64,000 bases of DNA from Francisella uliginis (GTDB lineage Bacteria; Pseudomonadota; Gammaproteobacteria; Francisellales; Francisellaceae), in the NCBI RefSeq assembly GCF_001895265.1, contig NZ_CP016796.1, forward strand, positions 1,798,001 to 1,862,000, given 5' to 3'. The stretch's first letter is position 1; each line of letters starts with the position of its first letter. Position numbers and translations under genes: made by a program. Positions 26,041-36,331 of the stretch are shown here, one piece after another. The notes under the pieces are model-generated. The model made no database searches. It was not told where the DNA came from and worked only from the letters and a program-made list of their open reading frames with translations.

Positions 26041-26771
26041 ATCCTTGATTTTTTAAAATCTTGAGAACTAGGCCAGGAATAGTAACTCCCCTGGTTCTTA
26101 TTTTGTTCACTTAAACTGCTCTGGTCTCTAACCTTAACGAAAGTTTCTATACCTAACTGAAATAAACTCGTATAAGTTTCAAGTAAACTATTTTTTTTGG
26201 CAGATAATTTTTTTTGCTCATAAATACCACCTTGATCAACATCTTTAGTTAGCTGATGTACTGTAACACCAAAGTTATGATCATTATTAGCTATTGCAGA
26301 TACAACAGGATCAACCCCCTTCCACTTAGGCAGAAGTGATGGATGAATATTAATAGCATCTTTATGAGGTAGCATTAATAAATCTTCAGAAAAAATTTGA
26401 TTAAAATGTCCTGAAACGAAATAATCAGAGTCTAAAACTTGCAGCTGTTTTATGACACTTGACGAATTAACGTCTAGAGTATTTATTATTTTAAAACCAT
26501 ATTTTTTTTGTTGTTTTTTTATACTTGGAAACTTTGACTGGCCTAATATGGGATACAAGATATTTGCATATGACAAGTATAGAATATAACCCAAACCACA
26601 AGTTCTATACAGCCTCCAATAATCAAGTATTTGCATTTTACCGCGCCTCATAATGCAAGTTGATAAAACAACTCCCACTATTTCAATATCTTCTTGAGAA
26701 AGCAAATAATCTAACATTAAACGCGCAAAGATACTATCATGACTAAAAAAGATTACTTTATCTTTTGACAC
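26025..26771 (-). CDS. Formyltransferase-family protein beside the PKS and oxoamine synthase
   Basis: This 248-residue 10-formyltetrahydrofolate-dependent formyltransferase-like protein is related to the catalytic domain of Fmt/ArnA/GART. The triad is visible as N141-I-H143 in NIHPSLLPKWKG and D179 in DVDQGG, with 38 residues between N and D as in GART. It is too short and diverged for the housekeeping methionyl-tRNA formyltransferase, which has a C-terminal OB domain. It is the last gene of the PKS operon and overlaps the oxoamine synthase gene by one base. I infer N-formylation of the amino group generated by the oxoamine synthase, or of an amino sugar. The substrate is unknown. Confidence 0.8.
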   Translation of the reverse strand: MSKDKVIFFSHDSIFARLMLDYLLSQEDIEIVGVVLSTCIMRRGKMQILDYWRLYRTCGLGYILYLSYANILYPILGQSKFPSIKKQQKKYGFKIINTLDVNSSSVIKQLQVLDSDYFVSGHFNQIFSEDLLMLPHKDAINIHPSLLPKWKGVDPVVSAIANNDHNFGVTVHQLTKDVDQGGIYEQKKLSAKKNSLLETYTSLFQLGIETFVKVRDQSSLSEQNKNQGSYYSWPSSQDFKKSRIYFKS

Positions 26772-28054
26772 TAAATCAACTCCTTCAAAGCTTTAACTGT
26801 ATTATCTAGCTGCTCTTGAGTATGATCACTAGAAACAAAGAAACGCAATCTCGCTTTTTTTTCCTCAACAGCTGGGTACATTATTGGCATAGCATTAATA
26901 GCATAATCATCAAATAACTTATTTGATAAAATAACCGCTTTCCTTGAGCTCCCAATAATAACCGGTATTACAGCTCTACCGATAGCACCCCCAGTATTAA
27001 GCCCTGATTTTTGAAATTCTTCAAGTAAATACTCACTATTTTTTTGCAACTTAACAACCCTATCTGGCTCATCAAGCATAAGCTTTATTGAACTTAATGC
27101 AGCTGCAGTATCACATGGTGATAAACCTACACTATAAACCAATCCAGGAGCATAATAGCGTAATATATCAATAATAGTTTGGTTTGCAGCAATATAACCA
27201 CCACAACTGCACAATGTTTTACTCAATGTCCCCATCCAGATATCTACACTTTTGGGAGATAAATCATAATGTTCAAAAACACCTTTGCCTTTTTGACCTA
27301 ACACACCTAACCCATGAGCTTCATCAACCATTAGTACAGCACCATACTCTTTTTTAAGTCGTATAATAGCCGGAAGATCTGGAATATCCCCATCCATACT
27401 ATATAAGCCTTCTATAACTATGAATATTTGCTCATACTTATGTACATTTTGTTGCAACAACTGTGTTAAGTGACCTATATCATTATGGCGAAAGCCAATA
27501 GCTTTAGCATTAGAGAGTTTAACTCCTTGCATAATACTATTATGAGCTAGTTGATCATATAAAATTAAGCTTTTTTCATATGTTAAACAACTAATAACTG
27601 AAACATTAGTCGCATGACCACTAACAAAAACTACAGCATCATCTGTCTCGTATAACTGACTTATATGACTTTCTAATTGTCCATGAATAGGTCTTTGACC
27701 TGCTACAATCCGACTTGCTGACACAGATGTACCTTCTTTCTTGATAATATCTGAAATTTTGTTAGCAGTTTGAGGGTGTCCATTTAAACCTAAATAATTA
27801 TAAGAGCCAAAATTAACTAGCTTTCTATCCTGCTGAGTAATATAGTTATTCGCTAACCCATTATATTTACGATATAGTGGATCGGTTATCTTAAACCTTT
27901 CGGCTGTTTGACGACCATAACTCAACTCTTGATATAACGGATGTTTTTTAAAATCATAGTTATTATGTTTTGTTGATGTGTTATGAGTAACACTATCAGC
28001 TTCCATAACTTTTGATTTAATCTTAGATAAGTTATTAAATAATTTTTTTGTCAC
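26771..28054 (-). CDS. Alpha-oxoamine synthase (BioF/KBL/SPT family; RkpG-like context)
   Basis: This 427-residue PLP enzyme decarboxylatively condenses an amino acid with an acyl thioester. Seen are NFGSYNYLGL (about 81-90), SGHATN (145-150), DEAHGLG (244-250) and the PLP lysine K279 in GTLSKTLCSCGG. The first 45 residues are an extra N-terminal extension compared with BioF. It immediately follows the PKS gene with no gap. That pairing, without any thioesterase domain in the PKS, suggests that it releases the polyketide or fatty chain from the ACP as an alpha-amino ketone. The amino acid partner (Gly, Ala or Ser) cannot be decided by eye. Confidence 0.88.
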   Translation of the reverse strand: MTKKLFNNLSKIKSKVMEADSVTHNTSTKHNNYDFKKHPLYQELSYGRQTAERFKITDPLYRKYNGLANNYITQQDRKLVNFGSYNYLGLNGHPQTANKISDIIKKEGTSVSASRIVAGQRPIHGQLESHISQLYETDDAVVFVSGHATNVSVISCLTYEKSLILYDQLAHNSIMQGVKLSNAKAIGFRHNDIGHLTQLLQQNVHKYEQIFIVIEGLYSMDGDIPDLPAIIRLKKEYGAVLMVDEAHGLGVLGQKGKGVFEHYDLSPKSVDIWMGTLSKTLCSCGGYIAANQTIIDILRYYAPGLVYSVGLSPCDTAAALSSIKLMLDEPDRVVKLQKNSEYLLEEFQKSGLNTGGAIGRAVIPVIIGSSRKAVILSNKLFDDYAINAMPIMYPAVEEKKARLRFFVSSDHTQEQLDNTVKALKELI

Positions 28055-31000
28055 TTATTCTTCACCATGTCTTTGTTTAATTATTTCTATAGTATTATCA
28101 GCATCTTGATTTTTATCATCACCATATATATTACGCACAATCATCTGCACAATATCTTGTGAAGTTTTTAATTGAGCCATAGACATTGCTGATATTGCAA
28201 CACCTGTAAATTTATCTTCCAGATTCACAGCAAGTTCAAAAGCCATTAAAGAATCCATACCTAAGTCTCTCAAATCTGCAGATAAATCTAGTGCTGATTT
28301 ATTAATACCTAAAATATGAGCAACTTGTACCATGACATTATCTTGGATTAATATCTGAGCATCTTCTTTGGACATTTGGCGTAGCATATTCGCATCTAAG
28401 CTTGTCACAGAATCTGATTGTATTTCATCAATGAACTGGTGATAACGAGAAGTCTTTAATATTGGTAATGCTTTTGCTAACTTATTACCTTCTAATTTTG
28501 TAGCTACAAAGCTTTGATTAGCATCATTCAGAGCTTGATTTAAAACATGTTGACAATCAAATAAAGATAAAGGTACAAGGCCTAAACTTCCAGACATTAT
28601 CTGTTTTAGAGACTCATTTCTAGTGAGCAAACCAACATCCGCAATAGGTCCCCAAGCAATATATTGACCAGCTAACTTCTGTAATTGCCTTTGAGCAATC
28701 AATCCTTCTAAATAAGCATTTGCAGCAACATAATTTGCCTGATGAAGATTACCAACGGTTGCAGCAATTGAGGAGAAAACTATGAAGTGTTTTAGATCCC
28801 ATACACGTGAGAACTTATCAAGCCAAAATCCACCTTGTGCCTTAACATCAAAAACCTTATCAAATGAATCTTTTGTTAAAGTATCTAATGCTTGATCATC
28901 ATATACCACAGCAGCATGAATGATCCCTTGTAGATCAACATCATTACGATATAAGTCTTGCAAGAATTCTTTAACACATGACTCTTTGCTTACATCTACA
29001 GCATGAGTTTCATAAGTAATATTTAATTCATCTAGTTGTTCTTTATTTTCTGGAGTAATTTTACCACTGTAACTAACTAATATTAGATGTTCAGCACCAT
29101 GCTTTGCTAACTCTTTAGCTGTATAAAGACCAAACCCTTGAGTTCCACCTGTAACCAAATATGTTCCTTTTATAGCAGCATATTCAGAAGACCATTGATC
29201 TATTTTAATAGACTCTTTATTTTGCATATTAACAATAACTTTTCCAAGCTGTCGAGACTGCTGCATACAGCGAAAAGCTTCCTGAATTTTAGACATTGAA
29301 AATTCTTGGTATGGTAAAGCTACAAAAGCTTGTTCATCGAGGTATTGTGTCAATTCTGACAACATTTGTTGAATTACTTGTGGCTTGTATTTAATTAGCT
29401 GATCCAAGTCAATCCCAGAAAATGTAATATTATTGCGAAATACTTTCATTGCCAAAGTGTTATTTTCAAAAATATCTCTTTTACCTAGCTCTATAAAGTG
29501 TCCAAAAGGTGCTAACACTGCAAGGCTTGCCTCTAACAAATCACTAGAAAGTGAATTAAGAACAATATCCATCTGAATCTCTTTTTGATTCATCTGAACA
29601 AAAAAGTCTGTGCTTCTTGAATCATAAATATTCTCAACACCTAACGACTCAAGTAATATTCGCTTTTGCTGAGACCCAACTGTTGCATGTATTTCAAGAT
29701 CTAAAAGATGAGCAACCTGAATAGCTGCCAGACCAATCGCTCCGGCAGCACCATGTATAAGTATTTTTTGTCCTGATTGAGCTTTTGCGACTCTACTTAT
29801 TGCATAATAAGCTGTCATAAATGCCACAGATATTGTTGCGCCCTGCTGCATAGAACAATGCTTAGGTAAGTGACTTATATAGTTACTATCAACAATTAAC
29901 TCTGTTGAAAAACTTTGTCTAGCACAACCAAAAACACGATCTCCTAACTTAAATTGAGAAACTTCATCTCCAACTTCAATAACCTCGCCACTAAACTCCA
30001 TACCAAGATATGCACCCAAATAGCCAAATTCCAATGACTCTTGAGGTATTAAGCCTAATGCATACATTACATCTCTAAAGTTTAGTCCTGTATAATGCAC
30101 TTTAATACGTACATCTTTTTCACCACAAATGGCATCTTCTTTCTCAAGCCATTCAAGATGATTAAAAGAGCCTCTATGGGCTATATTTAGCTTATATTCC
30201 TTATCTAAAGATACATTATTTAATGGTGCAATCTCATGACTATATAAAACATTATTTCTAAAGAAAAGTTCTTGTCCCTGATAATTACCTAAAATAAAAC
30301 TCAAATCCTGTTGAGAATCTAAGTTATCAGTAACTATTCTAGTTATTGATGTCGATGTCTTCTCATTTATAACAACTCTTAATGTAGCCAGTAATGACTG
30401 ATGTATTGAAGAAGTTAAGGTTCCTTTTTCCCAATCACTTTCAAGTATAACTAAAATAACCTTTGCTGAAGATTTATATATTTCTTGTAATATATTCCAA
30501 ATATCTTGCTGAGAAATATTTTTATCGACACTAACCACTAATGGTAAGCCTACACTGTTCTCACTAAAAATAATTACTGGCTTTCTCCCGTAACAAGATA
30601 GCTGACATTGTAAAGGTTTAAATTCAGATGATTCGAAACTTTCAGTTTTTAAATCTTTTTGTAAAAGAATCTCTTGGTTAAAAACATTTTGAACTACTTT
30701 TGCATCATACTCATTAGCATGATCAATAATATTTGCCACAACATTTTTCTTTATACACTTAACAACCGGCTTAAGCATGTTTAGCAATAATTGCCCTTCT
30801 AAACTATCCAACCATAGATAGAGCTTTGCTACTCCACCAGGCTTAAGTTTACTAATACATAAATCAACGAAATCTTTCTTTATAAAAGTTGGAGCACTCT
30901 CAACAAAAACACCATCATAATAATTATTTTGTTCTTCATAAAGATCAGCCCAACTATCTTTGATACTAAGATCAAGAGTATACATATCTAAAGATTTTAA

Positions 31001-34000
31001 TACTTCTACTTGTAAACCATCTCCAATTACCAATATTTTCAGTGGAATTTTATTTATTTCATAGCTATTAGTCAGATCATTGATAGTATCTCTAACTCTT
31101 TTTTGAATATTCAAACCTAAGTATGTTAGCCAAAAACTATTTAATTCATCTAACGACTCTTCAAAAGAAAGTGTTTGAATATTTAGTTGTAGACTTCTGG
31201 TATAAAACTGTAATAAAAGCTTAAGTAAGTTTGGATATTCGACAAATACTAGCTGCAATATCTCGTATATTTCATCAACAAAAGCTAAACTTTCCCAAGT
31301 ATTATCTTCATTTAAATAAGAGCCTAATAACTCTTTTATTTCACGGGAGTATTGATAATTTGGATTTTCCAAATATAGATTGTATGCTTTATTTACTATT
31401 AATAGACGTAAGAAACTTACGATTATTTTTTCTTCTTCAAAAGATAGCTCGTCCGGTAACTGATTGGATAACTTAGGCTGATTACAAAATCTTGCTTGAA
31501 TTTTATGTAAAGGCTTTAAATCCTCAATATAACAATCACTCGGTAGTAATGTCATATTTTGGTTAGCGACACTTTCAAACCTTGCGCCTTTAACTATACT
31601 AACTAAACTACTATCAACATCATAGTAATAGCAATCTGCTACAATAAGATTTTCACTTATATATTTCAGTTTTATAAATGCTTTTTTAATAAACTGATAT
31701 GGCTTTAAAATGTAATTAAAGTCAAAACCTACAGGCAAAAATAAAGCTTGTACATCATTAAACCTTTTAGACAAGATTGAAATAATAGCCTGAAATCCGC
31801 CATCTACAGCAAAAGGAGATAGTGCATAATCCTTTGTTTGCTTATCTAAATTAAAATATGCAACCGCAATATCATCAGAAACCTCTAACTCTTCAATTAT
31901 ATGAAACTTTTCAGTATAACTTAATCCAATAGTATTTGCGTTATTATAATGCTCATCAACAGATAAAATCTCAGCTTTAAAATCATCTTTAGTATCTAAA
32001 GTAAAATTTGATTGAATATTTTGTAGTAGATATCTTGATTTAAGATGAATAGTTTCATTTTCACCATATTGAGATAAACTCTTTATAGTAATAACACCAT
32101 CAGCATCGCAACTACTAACCAGTGTTCTCATATCATCTTCTTGAAGCAATAATGGCGCATAAATCTGTACATCTTTTAATATAACTACTTCATCATTTTC
32201 CAAATTTTCAACATGTTTAACTAATTGATAAACTATCTCTAACCATGCTGATGCTGGTAATACACTAGTTCCATGAATTCGATGACCTTGAAAATCAGTA
32301 GCTATACTATAGTCTATATGATTTACCCATGTATTTGTCTTATCATTAACTCGCCAACCTATCAAAGTATGATCAACTTCTGATGTAATGGTTTTATTCA
32401 TCTCAAACCAGTATCTCTGTAAATTAAGTTCAGACTTAACAAGAGGAATATTCTCAGATTCAATAACTTTACTATGCCAAGGAACTCCAGTAAGATATAA
32501 GCGCTGAATAACCTCATCTAAGACTAGTTTATTATTTCTGACAGCACTTAAATAAATTGACTTATTTTTTTGTGATATTTCACTAATATAATGCTTAAGA
32601 ACACTCTTTGGTGTTATTTCAACAAATACATCTATACCACTTGAAAGCAAGCTTTCAACTCCTGCGTTAAAATTGACAGGTTTTGCAATATTATCCCACC
32701 AGTAGCTACTATTCTTTAATATTTCAGGATTTACCTTTTTACCCAGAACAGCTGAAATAAATTCAATATTATTATCCACCGTAGTACTATCCAAATTAGG
32801 ATTTTCTTGTAAGAACAATTCCTTTACATCATCATTCATAAATGATGAATGGAAGGGGTAATCAACATCTATATGGCGACAAAAGATTTGCTGCTTTTCA
32901 CAATACTCTCTCAAAATATCAAGATCTTTATACTCTCCTGCTATTGTTAAAGAGTCTTTTGTATTAATCGCAGCAATATCTAAATTCTGTAAGGATAATT
33001 CTCTCTGTAATTGCTCAAAATCATTAACACTAGTATTGATTGCAAGCATTGAACCTTTACCTTTAGTAGTCTCTTGTGCTTGACTTCTAGCAATAACTAG
33101 CTGATATGCTTCACTAAGTGAAATATGTCCGGCCACATAAGCTGCTGCTAACTCACCTATACTATGTCCTAAAACATTATTTACTCTAATCCCGCTATCT
33201 AAAAAATATTTTGCAACAGTAGTCTGAAAAATAAATAAAGCTGGTTGCGCTATTGTTGTATCAGTATAAGATCCTTGATCTATTATTAACCAATCCTCTA
33301 AACTCTTTTGACTAATTAAATATAAATCATCAACAACATTCTTAAAATACACTGAAAGTTCATCAGAATCATTTAGAACCTTTAACATTCCCGAGTATTG
33401 ACAGCCATTACCTGAAAAAACAAAAGCTACTTTTCGTGCTTGAAAGTCTACTTCATAATCCTGACTCTTATTTTTTTGAAAATCCTCATAATTATCATAA
33501 ATAGTATAAAAGCCTTTATAACCACGATTAGCTTTAGAAACTAAAGCATATTTTTGATAATCATCCTCATTATCAACAAGCGCTCTTTGGGCGTTCTTTT
33601 GTTTTTCTAATGTCTCAGCTAAATGGCTTTTTATTATCAGTTTATCATGTAAATATTTGCTATCTAGGTATTTACGTTTTATAGAATTATCAGAAGATGG
33701 CGCTTGTAATAATACATGAGCATTACTTCCTCCAAAGCCAAAAGAGTTAACCCCAATTAAACTTTCTGGAGTTATATCAACTGGAAGTGTCTTATTAGGA
33801 ATAGTTATTTGATTATCATCCAATTTAAGTTTTGGATTTGGTTTATCAAAATGAACATTTGCCGGAATTTTATTATGTTTAAACACCATTAGAGCTTTTA
33901 ATACACCCGCAAGGCCTGAGGCTGGTTCTAAATGCCCGATATTCGACTTAATAGACCCTGTAACTAAAGAAGATTTTCTCTTAAGCGAAATAGCATCAGC

Positions 34001-34963
34001 TATAGCTTGTATTTCTAATGGATCACCTACAGGAGTTCCTGTGCCATGAGCTTCTAAATATGCTAATTTATTTAAATCCGTATCTGAGTAGATCTCGTTT
34101 AACAGATCTCTTTGCGCTTCAAAACTAGGCAAAGGTAATCCTGATGTTTTACCATCACTATTACTACCTGTTTTATTTATAAGGCCGTAAATAGTATCGC
34201 CATCTTTAAGTGCTTTTTGATAGTCTTTTATAACAAACACAATACAGCCTTCAGAGCGGACGTAACCATCTGCATCTGCTGAGAAACTTCGACAACGCCC
34301 CGTAGGTGACATCATATATGCTTTAGAGAAACCCACAAATGCCATAGGATGTAACAAAGCATTAACACCCCCAACAATAGCAGTATCCTGCTGACCTGAC
34401 TGTATAGCCTTCACAGCCAGATCTAAAGCGACTAGCGATGATGAACACGCAGTGTCAATAACCATACTAGGACCTTTAAGATTAAAGCTATAAGATATAC
34501 GGTTTGCTATAATACTTTTTGCACCACCTGTCATAGCATAAGAGGTCATTTTATGACAATCTTCAACAGCAAAATATGTATAGTCAATATTTGATGCACC
34601 TATATATACACCACAATTACTACCAGAGAATTGCTCTGGAGAGTAGCCTGCTTTTTGTAATGCAAAGTAGGTATGATTTAATAATAATCGCTGTTGCGGA
34701 TCTATTTGATTAGCCTCTCTAGAGCTAATATTAAAAAGAGATGGATCAAACTGATCAATATCTGGCAGAACTCCTGCTGAAAAAGTATAAGACTTTCCAC
34801 TTTTCTTACGAGATGGATGGAAAAATTTTCTTTTATCAAATCTAGAATCTGGAATTTCTGAGACTAAATCTTGCCCTTGCTCTAAGGCTTCCCACAAACT
34901 TTCATCATTATCAATACCCTTAGGCAAAATAAAGCTATAACCTACTATTGCAACTTTTTTCAT
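28055..34963 (-). CDS. Type I polyketide synthase, KS-AT-DH-(MT-like)-ER-KR-ACP (RkpA-like context)
   Basis: The protein has 2302 residues. KS 1-425: Cys173 in DTACSSS, H306 in EAHGTGTPVGDP, H344 in SNIGHLEPASG. AT about 512-815: S601 in GHSIGELAAAYVAGH. DH about 860-1150: HxxxGxxxxP as H894 to P903. About 1200-1500 is a region with methyltransferase-like traces (ILVIGDGL, LKPGGVAKLYLW) that looks degenerate. ER about 1590-1900: GLNFRDVMYALG and HGAAGAIGLAAIQ. KR about 1920-2120: VTGGTQGFG and SS-x-Y pattern near NLHQANYVAANAYLEG. The single ACP near 2220-2280 has the phosphopantetheine serine in LGMDSLMAFEL. With a full reductive loop and one module it should work iteratively and make a saturated, fatty-acid-like chain. 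There is no thioesterase. The role in capsule lipid is inferred. Confidence 0.93.
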   Translation of the reverse strand: MKKVAIVGYSFILPKGIDNDESLWEALEQGQDLVSEIPDSRFDKRKFFHPSRKKSGKSYTFSAGVLPDIDQFDPSLFNISSREANQIDPQQRLLLNHTYFALQKAGYSPEQFSGSNCGVYIGASNIDYTYFAVEDCHKMTSYAMTGGAKSIIANRISYSFNLKGPSMVIDTACSSSLVALDLAVKAIQSGQQDTAIVGGVNALLHPMAFVGFSKAYMMSPTGRCRSFSADADGYVRSEGCIVFVIKDYQKALKDGDTIYGLINKTGSNSDGKTSGLPLPSFEAQRDLLNEIYSDTDLNKLAYLEAHGTGTPVGDPLEIQAIADAISLKRKSSLVTGSIKSNIGHLEPASGLAGVLKALMVFKHNKIPANVHFDKPNPKLKLDDNQITIPNKTLPVDITPESLIGVNSFGFGGSNAHVLLQAPSSDNSIKRKYLDSKYLHDKLIIKSHLAETLEKQKNAQRALVDNEDDYQKYALVSKANRGYKGFYTIYDNYEDFQKNKSQDYEVDFQARKVAFVFSGNGCQYSGMLKVLNDSDELSVYFKNVVDDLYLISQKSLEDWLIIDQGSYTDTTIAQPALFIFQTTVAKYFLDSGIRVNNVLGHSIGELAAAYVAGHISLSEAYQLVIARSQAQETTKGKGSMLAINTSVNDFEQLQRELSLQNLDIAAINTKDSLTIAGEYKDLDILREYCEKQQIFCRHIDVDYPFHSSFMNDDVKELFLQENPNLDSTTVDNNIEFISAVLGKKVNPEILKNSSYWWDNIAKPVNFNAGVESLLSSGIDVFVEITPKSVLKHYISEISQKNKSIYLSAVRNNKLVLDEVIQRLYLTGVPWHSKVIESENIPLVKSELNLQRYWFEMNKTITSEVDHTLIGWRVNDKTNTWVNHIDYSIATDFQGHRIHGTSVLPASAWLEIVYQLVKHVENLENDEVVILKDVQIYAPLLLQEDDMRTLVSSCDADGVITIKSLSQYGENETIHLKSRYLLQNIQSNFTLDTKDDFKAEILSVDEHYNNANTIGLSYTEKFHIIEELEVSDDIAVAYFNLDKQTKDYALSPFAVDGGFQAIISILSKRFNDVQALFLPVGFDFNYILKPYQFIKKAFIKLKYISENLIVADCYYYDVDSSLVSIVKGARFESVANQNMTLLPSDCYIEDLKPLHKIQARFCNQPKLSNQLPDELSFEEEKIIVSFLRLLIVNKAYNLYLENPNYQYSREIKELLGSYLNEDNTWESLAFVDEIYEILQLVFVEYPNLLKLLLQFYTRSLQLNIQTLSFEESLDELNSFWLTYLGLNIQKRVRDTINDLTNSYEINKIPLKILVIGDGLQVEVLKSLDMYTLDLSIKDSWADLYEEQNNYYDGVFVESAPTFIKKDFVDLCISKLKPGGVAKLYLWLDSLEGQLLLNMLKPVVKCIKKNVVANIIDHANEYDAKVVQNVFNQEILLQKDLKTESFESSEFKPLQCQLSCYGRKPVIIFSENSVGLPLVVSVDKNISQQDIWNILQEIYKSSAKVILVILESDWEKGTLTSSIHQSLLATLRVVINEKTSTSITRIVTDNLDSQQDLSFILGNYQGQELFFRNNVLYSHEIAPLNNVSLDKEYKLNIAHRGSFNHLEWLEKEDAICGEKDVRIKVHYTGLNFRDVMYALGLIPQESLEFGYLGAYLGMEFSGEVIEVGDEVSQFKLGDRVFGCARQSFSTELIVDSNYISHLPKHCSMQQGATISVAFMTAYYAISRVAKAQSGQKILIHGAAGAIGLAAIQVAHLLDLEIHATVGSQQKRILLESLGVENIYDSRSTDFFVQMNQKEIQMDIVLNSLSSDLLEASLAVLAPFGHFIELGKRDIFENNTLAMKVFRNNITFSGIDLDQLIKYKPQVIQQMLSELTQYLDEQAFVALPYQEFSMSKIQEAFRCMQQSRQLGKVIVNMQNKESIKIDQWSSEYAAIKGTYLVTGGTQGFGLYTAKELAKHGAEHLILVSYSGKITPENKEQLDELNITYETHAVDVSKESCVKEFLQDLYRNDVDLQGIIHAAVVYDDQALDTLTKDSFDKVFDVKAQGGFWLDKFSRVWDLKHFIVFSSIAATVGNLHQANYVAANAYLEGLIAQRQLQKLAGQYIAWGPIADVGLLTRNESLKQIMSGSLGLVPLSLFDCQHVLNQALNDANQSFVATKLEGNKLAKALPILKTSRYHQFIDEIQSDSVTSLDANMLRQMSKEDAQILIQDNVMVQVAHILGINKSALDLSADLRDLGMDSLMAFELAVNLEDKFTGVAISAMSMAQLKTSQDIVQMIVRNIYGDDKNQDADNTIEIIKQRHGEE

Positions 34964-35058
34964 AAAAATTTTATTCTATATATAACGCTATAATCTAAAA
35001 ATAATTTTAACATAAACTAGACAAGAAATTATTCAGTATTTTAGATATTTAGATCTTA

Positions 35059-36195
35059 CTACAGCATATAGTCAATATTATCATTATTATCAAAAGCATC
35101 CATAACAAAATCAAAGTTTAAAGAAAACCCTATAACTTTAAACACTTCTGCAAGCTTATCATTCAATAAAAGCTCCTTCATGTCGCTGCTATACCTTAAC
35201 TGCTCTTTTGGAGTTAAGCTCTTAGAAAGCTCAGTGAAAACCTCTGATATACCTGCTCTTTTTAAAAAATTTGCCTGAGTCATATAGCCATCAAGTTGAA
35301 AGCCCTCTTCAGTTGCAACCTCAGCAACAGTTGTAAAATCAACATGTGCAGTGATATCTTGTTCGCCAATATTAATAAATGGATCAAAATTAAATTTATG
35401 CTGATAATAACAGGCCAAAGTTCCCATAGTTCTTTCTTTAGAATAGTACTCTGCGCGGTGATAGCCGTAATCACATAAGAAAACTATACCCTGAGATAAG
35501 CTATCTTTTAATGCCTTAACCCATGGCCGTATCCATGTATTAACCTCACTAGTATAATCATCTTCAAAGGTCACACCATCATTTAAAATCCTACTAATTT
35601 CTGAATTAAAGCGACTATCATTTTTCGACATATTTACAAATTCAAAATCATCATTACCATTAAGTGCAACTCCTTGCTGAAAAAGATGACCTTCATTTGA
35701 TTTAAAAACATCTACAGGCATTGCATCTAAAACTTCATTAGCAAAAATTACTGCCTTTATTTTTTGCTTAGGTAATTCAGACAACCAATTAAACCTATCG
35801 TATAAATTAGGTATATTTTTCTTAATATACTCCTGTTGTCTCAACTTTAAGTCATTACTTAGTTCAATAATTATATATTGACTAGGCAACTGCCCTAGCT
35901 TTTCTAACTCATCCATACAATCAGCAGCAAACTTACCATTACCAGCTCCAAACTCTATAATATAGGTATTATCACCAAGCTCAGATAACACTAGAGCAAA
36001 CTGTCTTGCAAATGTTCTGGCAAAAAGTGAGCTTTGTGTTGTTGCTGTAATAAAATCTCCTTGAGATGAGATTTTGTCTTTTGATCCAGAGTAGTAACCT
36101 AACTCTGGATAATAAAGAGCCAATTGCATAAAATCTCTAAATGAAATCTGCTTAGCTTGTCTAATTTTATCTGAAATAACCTTTTTTAATGTCAA
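35059..36195 (-). CDS. SAM-dependent methyltransferase of the MidA/NDUFAF7 (COG1565) family
   Basis: The 378-residue protein has the typical family start (ISFRDFMQLALYYPELGYYS), a SAM-binding IIEFGAGNGKFAADCMDEL segment about 80-98, and FANEVLDAMPVDVF about 150-163, characteristic of COG1565 proteins. In eukaryotes the relative methylates an arginine of a complex I subunit. The bacterial role is not settled. It sits between the capsule island and coaE, about 95 bases from the PKS start, and is probably a core gene marking the island edge. Confidence 0.85.
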   Translation of the reverse strand: MTLKKVISDKIRQAKQISFRDFMQLALYYPELGYYSGSKDKISSQGDFITATTQSSLFARTFARQFALVLSELGDNTYIIEFGAGNGKFAADCMDELEKLGQLPSQYIIIELSNDLKLRQQEYIKKNIPNLYDRFNWLSELPKQKIKAVIFANEVLDAMPVDVFKSNEGHLFQQGVALNGNDDFEFVNMSKNDSRFNSEISRILNDGVTFEDDYTSEVNTWIRPWVKALKDSLSQGIVFLCDYGYHRAEYYSKERTMGTLACYYQHKFNFDPFINIGEQDITAHVDFTTVAEVATEEGFQLDGYMTQANFLKRAGISEVFTELSKSLTPKEQLRYSSDMKELLLNDKLAEVFKVIGFSLNFDFVMDAFDNNDNIDYML

Positions 36196-36331
36196 AATAT
36201 TCTATTAATTAACTAAAAATTTAGCTGTATTTTAGAGTTAAAATCGTTTTTAATCAAAAAAATGTGACTTTTTCTAAAAAAAATATTAAAATTTGTCCTC
36301 AGATAATTTGTTTACTTAAGTTATTAATGTA

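Noticed and set aside
28055-34963. A stand-alone secondary-metabolite (antibiotic-type) PKS cluster
   Set aside because: There is one module with no thioesterase, no resistance or export genes of that kind, and it lies within capsule genes, so a lipid role is more economical.
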